In this document: positions 60,916 to 64,000 of the stretch, piece by piece
How positions within the stretch are numbered: the stretch's first letter is position 1
Layout of the letters: each line of letters starts with the position of its first letter
Source of the DNA: Streptomyces sp. TS71-3
GTDB lineage: Bacteria; Actinomycetota; Actinomycetes; Streptomycetales; Streptomycetaceae
Direction: 5' to 3'
Length of the DNA: 64,000 nucleotides
Assembly (NCBI RefSeq): GCF_018327685.1
Contig: NZ_BNEL01000001.1
Span: 2,232,001 to 2,296,000 of the forward strand
The notes under the pieces: generated by a model
The model's input: the letters and a program-made list of their open reading frames with translations, nothing else
What the model was told of the DNA's origin: nothing
Databases searched by the model: none
Program-made: the position numbers and the translations under genes

Positions 60916-63900
60916 TCAGGATCCGAAATGGACGTACGACGCCCACTTCACGGGTTCCGTGGGGTCGCTGTCGCGCAGCGCGCGAACGGCTCGGTGGAGC
61001 GCCGTGGCGGGCTCCACGCCGCTGCCGGACGACGCCGACTCCCGGTAGAAGTGGTCCGACAGGACCGCGGCCGAAGTGTCGCCGACGGACCAGCTGGTAG
61101 CGACGATGTGCCGGAAGCCGGTCAGCTGTACGGCCGCCGCGAGGTGGATCGCCTCGTCCGCGAGGTCGGGGACGCCCGTGGCGGTCTGGCATGCCGACAG
61201 GAAAGCCAGCTCGGCGTCGCCGAGTTCCACCGACGCGATGTCCGCGATGGACAGTGGACCGTCGTGGAGGCTGAAGGCGCTCGCCGCGGGATCGGCGAAG
61301 TCCTGGGCCGCGTGGCAGGCGAAGTGGACGCGGTCGCAGCGCGGGAGCTCGTCGAGGACGGCCCGCCGGGTCGCCGCCGACCCGGCCAGGCTCACCACCT
61401 CGGTCGTGTGCACGGCGTGCCGGCGCAGGCCGGCCAGCTCGTCGGCGACCGCCGGCAGAGCGGGCAGTCCCGGGGTCTCCTGCAGCGCGATTGCCAGGTG
61501 CCGTCGCATGGTCGGCTCCGAGCGCCGGGTCCGGCCGCGGGACAGCGCGGCAAGCGTCGGCGTGTACGAGGAGACCACCAGGTCGGCGGTCCACATGCCG
61601 TCGGATCCGGTCGCCGAACCGTGGCGGGGGTGGTGGCCCGCGGCGTGCAGCGGCAGCAGGCCGAGCAGTCCGACCGGACACCACCACAACCGCGGTGGCG
61701 CACCGTCCGGTTGGACGCGGAGCTGCCGGCCTTCGTGTTCGAGCCGTGCCAGGATCGGTCCCACGATGTCGTCCCACAACCAGCCGAGGACGTCGTGGTT
61801 GACGTGCCGGGCCCGCTCACGGGCCAGGAACGACGCGCTGGAGCCGGTCTGGACCCGCAGGGCGGACAACAGGTCCTTGGCCTTGCCGGACACGCTGCCC
61901 GTGGAGACCCCGGGGAGCTCCACGACCTCGGGTTCGGGCTCCTCGTCGCGGACGATCAGCGCATGGCACCCGTGAACGCTGGCGTTCACGATGACCACCG
62001 GACCGTCCGCGGCAGCGTGCTTCAGCTCGGCGTACGGCGTCGGCCCGAGGAAGTGCTCGAACCCTTCGATCCGGCGGACCCGCTCGACCGTCTCGTCCCA
62101 TTCCCGGGCCAGTTCCCGGCGGCGCTCGGCGGCTTCCGCGGGGAACACCGGCCCCTGGATCCCGTCGGCCTGAGCTGCCAGGCGGTGCGGCTCGCCGAGG
62201 GGCGAGGACGCCTCGGGCCGGCTGACGGGCGAGAAGGCGTCGAGCCGGGTCCGCAGCGCCGTGAGCCGCTCGGCCAGAGCGGGGTGGGAGCGGGCCAGAT
62301 CGCCGAGGTCGCTGCGGAGGTGCAGTGCCTGGGTCCAGAGGACCGACCTGCTCTGTTCGAGCATCTCGACCGCGGTGGCCGGCTGTCCGGCGGCGATGGC
62401 GGCCCCGGCGGCTTCGGAGGCGAGCCCCGACCATCTGCGGAGGGTGTCGCTGCGTACCTCGGTCCGCATCCCGTGCCAGGCCGCCGTCGGCAGGTTCCGG
62501 ACCGCGAGACCGTAGTCGGCGAGCGCTCCGTCGATGTCGCCCCGCTGCGCCGCGAGCCGGCCGGCGTGCAGCGCACACCGCGTGACCATGTCCGGGTCGC
62601 CGTAGGGGTCCCGGGCGGCCTCGCGCCAGCACGCCAGGGCGGCCGCCTGATCCCCGTCGTCCCCGGTGGCCTGGTGGCGCTGCTGGAGGATCAGGCCCAG
62701 GGACCACAGCCACTCGGTGCGGCGGGCGTCTCCCGGCTGGGTGGCCTCCACGGCCTGCCTGGCGCTGGTGACAGCCTGGTCCAGCAGGGTCGTGTCCCGC
62801 CCGACCTGGGCCGCCGTGGTCAGCGCCACAGCCCGGTTCCGGAGGAAGATGCCGTGGTCGGCGGAGCCCGGGCGGGCCGTGTCGATCATCCGCTTGCTGA
62901 CCCGCAGCATCTCGGCGACGTCTGTGGCGTCGGGTTCGCCGGGGAGGCCGACCCGCGTGATGAGGAGCCAGGAGAGGATCGAGAGCGGCTGGCTGGCGAT
63001 GTCCTCCGGAAACTCGTGTTCCGCCTCGGAGGCCAACGTGATCGCTTCGTCCAGGACCGCGCGGTCGCCGGTCCACTCGTGGACCTCCATGAGCACGTGC
63101 GCGAGTCCGACGGCGGCCGTCGCCCGCTGCAGCGGATCCCTGGACGCCCCCCGCAGGGCGGTGCGGTGGGCTTCGACCGCCGCGTGCATGTCCAGGACGT
63201 CGCCCAGGTGCGTGTGCCGGACCCGCAGCGCCATGCCCAGGCTGTAGAAGTCCAGCCAGCGCCTCCGTTCGTCGGAAGAGCCCGCACCCGTCACTTCGCG
63301 CATCTCGGCCACGGACCGGTCGAAGTCCGCCGACGATCCGGTCAGCAGTGCCCGGGCCTGCACGTAGACAGCGTGGGCCTGGAGGCTGAACGGGCGTTGC
63401 GTGTCGCCGTCGGGCATGGCCGCGAGCGCCGTTTCCAGGGTCGAGATTGCTTCGTCGAGGTCCGCGGCGTTCCCGGTCTGCTGGTAGCGGGTGAACAGTG
63501 CCGACGCGAGGCGGGAGAGCGAAGTGATGGACGAGGATGCGTTCGCGGTGTCGCAACGCACCGCCTCCCGTCCGGCGGTCACCGCCGCGTCCAGGTCGGC
63601 CCTGTCGCCGGTGTGACGGAAGCGCCAGACGAGGGTCCTGCTCAGTTCGGCCAGGCTCGCCGGCCGGCAGTCAGGCGAGGGAAGCCCGTCGGCCACCGCG
63701 TCCCGGATGACCGCGACGACGCGCTCCAGGTCGCCGGGGTCCCGGCGTTCGTCGTAGCGGAGTCGGAGGGCGAAGGCCAGCTTGGGGAGATGCGCCGCGC
63801 GGTCCGTGGCGGTCGGAAGCACGGTGTGCAAGGCCCGCTCATGGGCCTCGACCGCGGCATCGAGGTCGGTCGCGTCACCGTCCCTGAGGAACCTGCTGAG

Positions 63901-64000
63901 CAGGGTGTCCGCAAGGTTCGACAGGTAGATGCCGAACTGCGGATCGTCCGGATCCGCGGCGGCGGTGACGTCCCTCATCACCCTGATGGACTCGGCGCCG
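60916..64000 (-). CDS. TPR-CHAT domain protease, 5' end outside the window
   Basis: At least 1,027 residues are visible, and the frame is open to the window edge. The N-terminal 500 residues are repeated helical pairs of the TPR type: (R)xxGDxxDLDxAVxxxxxAL units such as GDATDLDAAVEAHERAL and GNAADLDEAISTLETAL. The C-terminal CHAT (caspase-like) domain has the catalytic His in VHFACHAAQD (codon 61312-61314) and Cys in AFLSACQTATG (codon 61189-61191), 41 residues apart, with HIVATSWSVGD and VKWASYVHFG after it. A cytosolic cysteine protease activated through its repeats is the expected role. Two small genes follow in an operon. Confidence 0.9.
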   Translation of the reverse strand, partial: GAESIRVMRDVTAAADPDDPQFGIYLSNLADTLLSRFLRDGDATDLDAAVEAHERALHTVLPTATDRAAHLPKLAFALRLRYDERRDPGDLERVVAVIRDAVADGLPSPDCRPASLAELSRTLVWRFRHTGDRADLDAAVTAGREAVRCDTANASSSITSLSRLASALFTRYQQTGNAADLDEAISTLETALAAMPDGDTQRPFSLQAHAVYVQARALLTGSSADFDRSVAEMREVTGAGSSDERRRWLDFYSLGMALRVRHTHLGDVLDMHAAVEAHRTALRGASRDPLQRATAAVGLAHVLMEVHEWTGDRAVLDEAITLASEAEHEFPEDIASQPLSILSWLLITRVGLPGEPDATDVAEMLRVSKRMIDTARPGSADHGIFLRNRAVALTTAAQVGRDTTLLDQAVTSARQAVEATQPGDARRTEWLWSLGLILQQRHQATGDDGDQAAALACWREAARDPYGDPDMVTRCALHAGRLAAQRGDIDGALADYGLAVRNLPTAAWHGMRTEVRSDTLRRWSGLASEAAGAAIAAGQPATAVEMLEQSRSVLWTQALHLRSDLGDLARSHPALAERLTALRTRLDAFSPVSRPEASSPLGEPHRLAAQADGIQGPVFPAEAAERRRELAREWDETVERVRRIEGFEHFLGPTPYAELKHAAADGPVVIVNASVHGCHALIVRDEEPEPEVVELPGVSTGSVSGKAKDLLSALRVQTGSSASFLARERARHVNHDVLGWLWDDIVGPILARLEHEGRQLRVQPDGAPPRLWWCPVGLLGLLPLHAAGHHPRHGSATGSDGMWTADLVVSSYTPTLAALSRGRTRRSEPTMRRHLAIALQETPGLPALPAVADELAGLRRHAVHTTEVVSLAGSAATRRAVLDELPRCDRVHFACHAAQDFADPAASAFSLHDGPLSIADIASVELGDAELAFLSACQTATGVPDLADEAIHLAAAVQLTGFRHIVATSWSVGDTSAAVLSDHFYRESASSGSGVEPATALHRAVRALRDSDPTEPVKWASYVHFGS

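Overview
The window looks like chromosomal core of a Streptomyces species. The DNA is very GC-rich, reading frames show strong third-position GC bias, GTG and TTG starts are common, and several genes appear leaderless. Gene content and order also fit: rpsP-khpA-rimM-trmD-rplS, four tandem type I signal peptidases, whiG, rpsB-tsf-pyrH-frr-cdsA, dxr-rseP-ispG. No prophage, insertion sequence, integrase, tRNA, rRNA or CRISPR array is visible, and no biosynthetic gene cluster.

Layout. 0.2-5.8 kb: a eukaryote/archaeal-type prolyl-tRNA synthetase, an HExxH/zinc-ribbon protein, and the S16-KhpA-RimM-TrmD-L19 ribosome-maturation cluster. 5.9-14.7 kb: sipW-X-Y, then sipZ-Nudix, DUF2469, YraN, ComM-like ATPase and DprA. 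14.9-22.7 kb: sporulation sigma factor WhiG, a TetR regulator, a degenerate M23 protein, then rpsB-tsf-pyrH-frr-cdsA, which links translation, pyrimidine supply and CDP-diacylglycerol synthesis. 22.8-29.8 kb: a secreted serine hydrolase, rlmN, and a thiamine ABC importer (thiBPQ) behind a TPP riboswitch with an unusual 3' half and a helix covering the ribosome-binding site. 29.8-41.3 kb: mixed metabolic genes, including a mycothiol-type DinB protein, LOG and VOC proteins, a degenerate ABC pair, a GDPD, a probable aminodeoxyfutalosine deaminase of the menaquinone pathway, and a PAP2 protein. Aldehyde dehydrogenase, gabT, PucR and a second aldehyde dehydrogenase (35-50 kb) suggest polyamine/GABA catabolism. 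50.4-55.2 kb: an acyl-CoA dehydrogenase followed by an accessory patch with a sigma-like protein, a zinc-ribbon/XRE protein and a small membrane protein. 55.6-59.5 kb: dxr, rseP and ispG, two of them MEP isoprenoid-pathway enzymes.

The right end (59.8-64 kb, minus strand) is the best candidate for an unusual system. It is a compact operon encoding a TPR-CHAT protease with both catalytic residues present (its 5' end lies outside the window), a small cysteine-pair protein, and a three-helix membrane protein.

A second theme is the number of minisatellite arrays, between genes and inside genes at their 5' ends: 9.8, 16.7, 24.1, 28.6, 32.9, 43.0, 49.8 and 53.1 kb. Several sites matching the DnaA box TTGTCCACA also occur outside any visible origin. 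Boundaries were judged by eye from start codons, ribosome-binding sites and overlaps. Product calls rest on motif recognition, not database searches.
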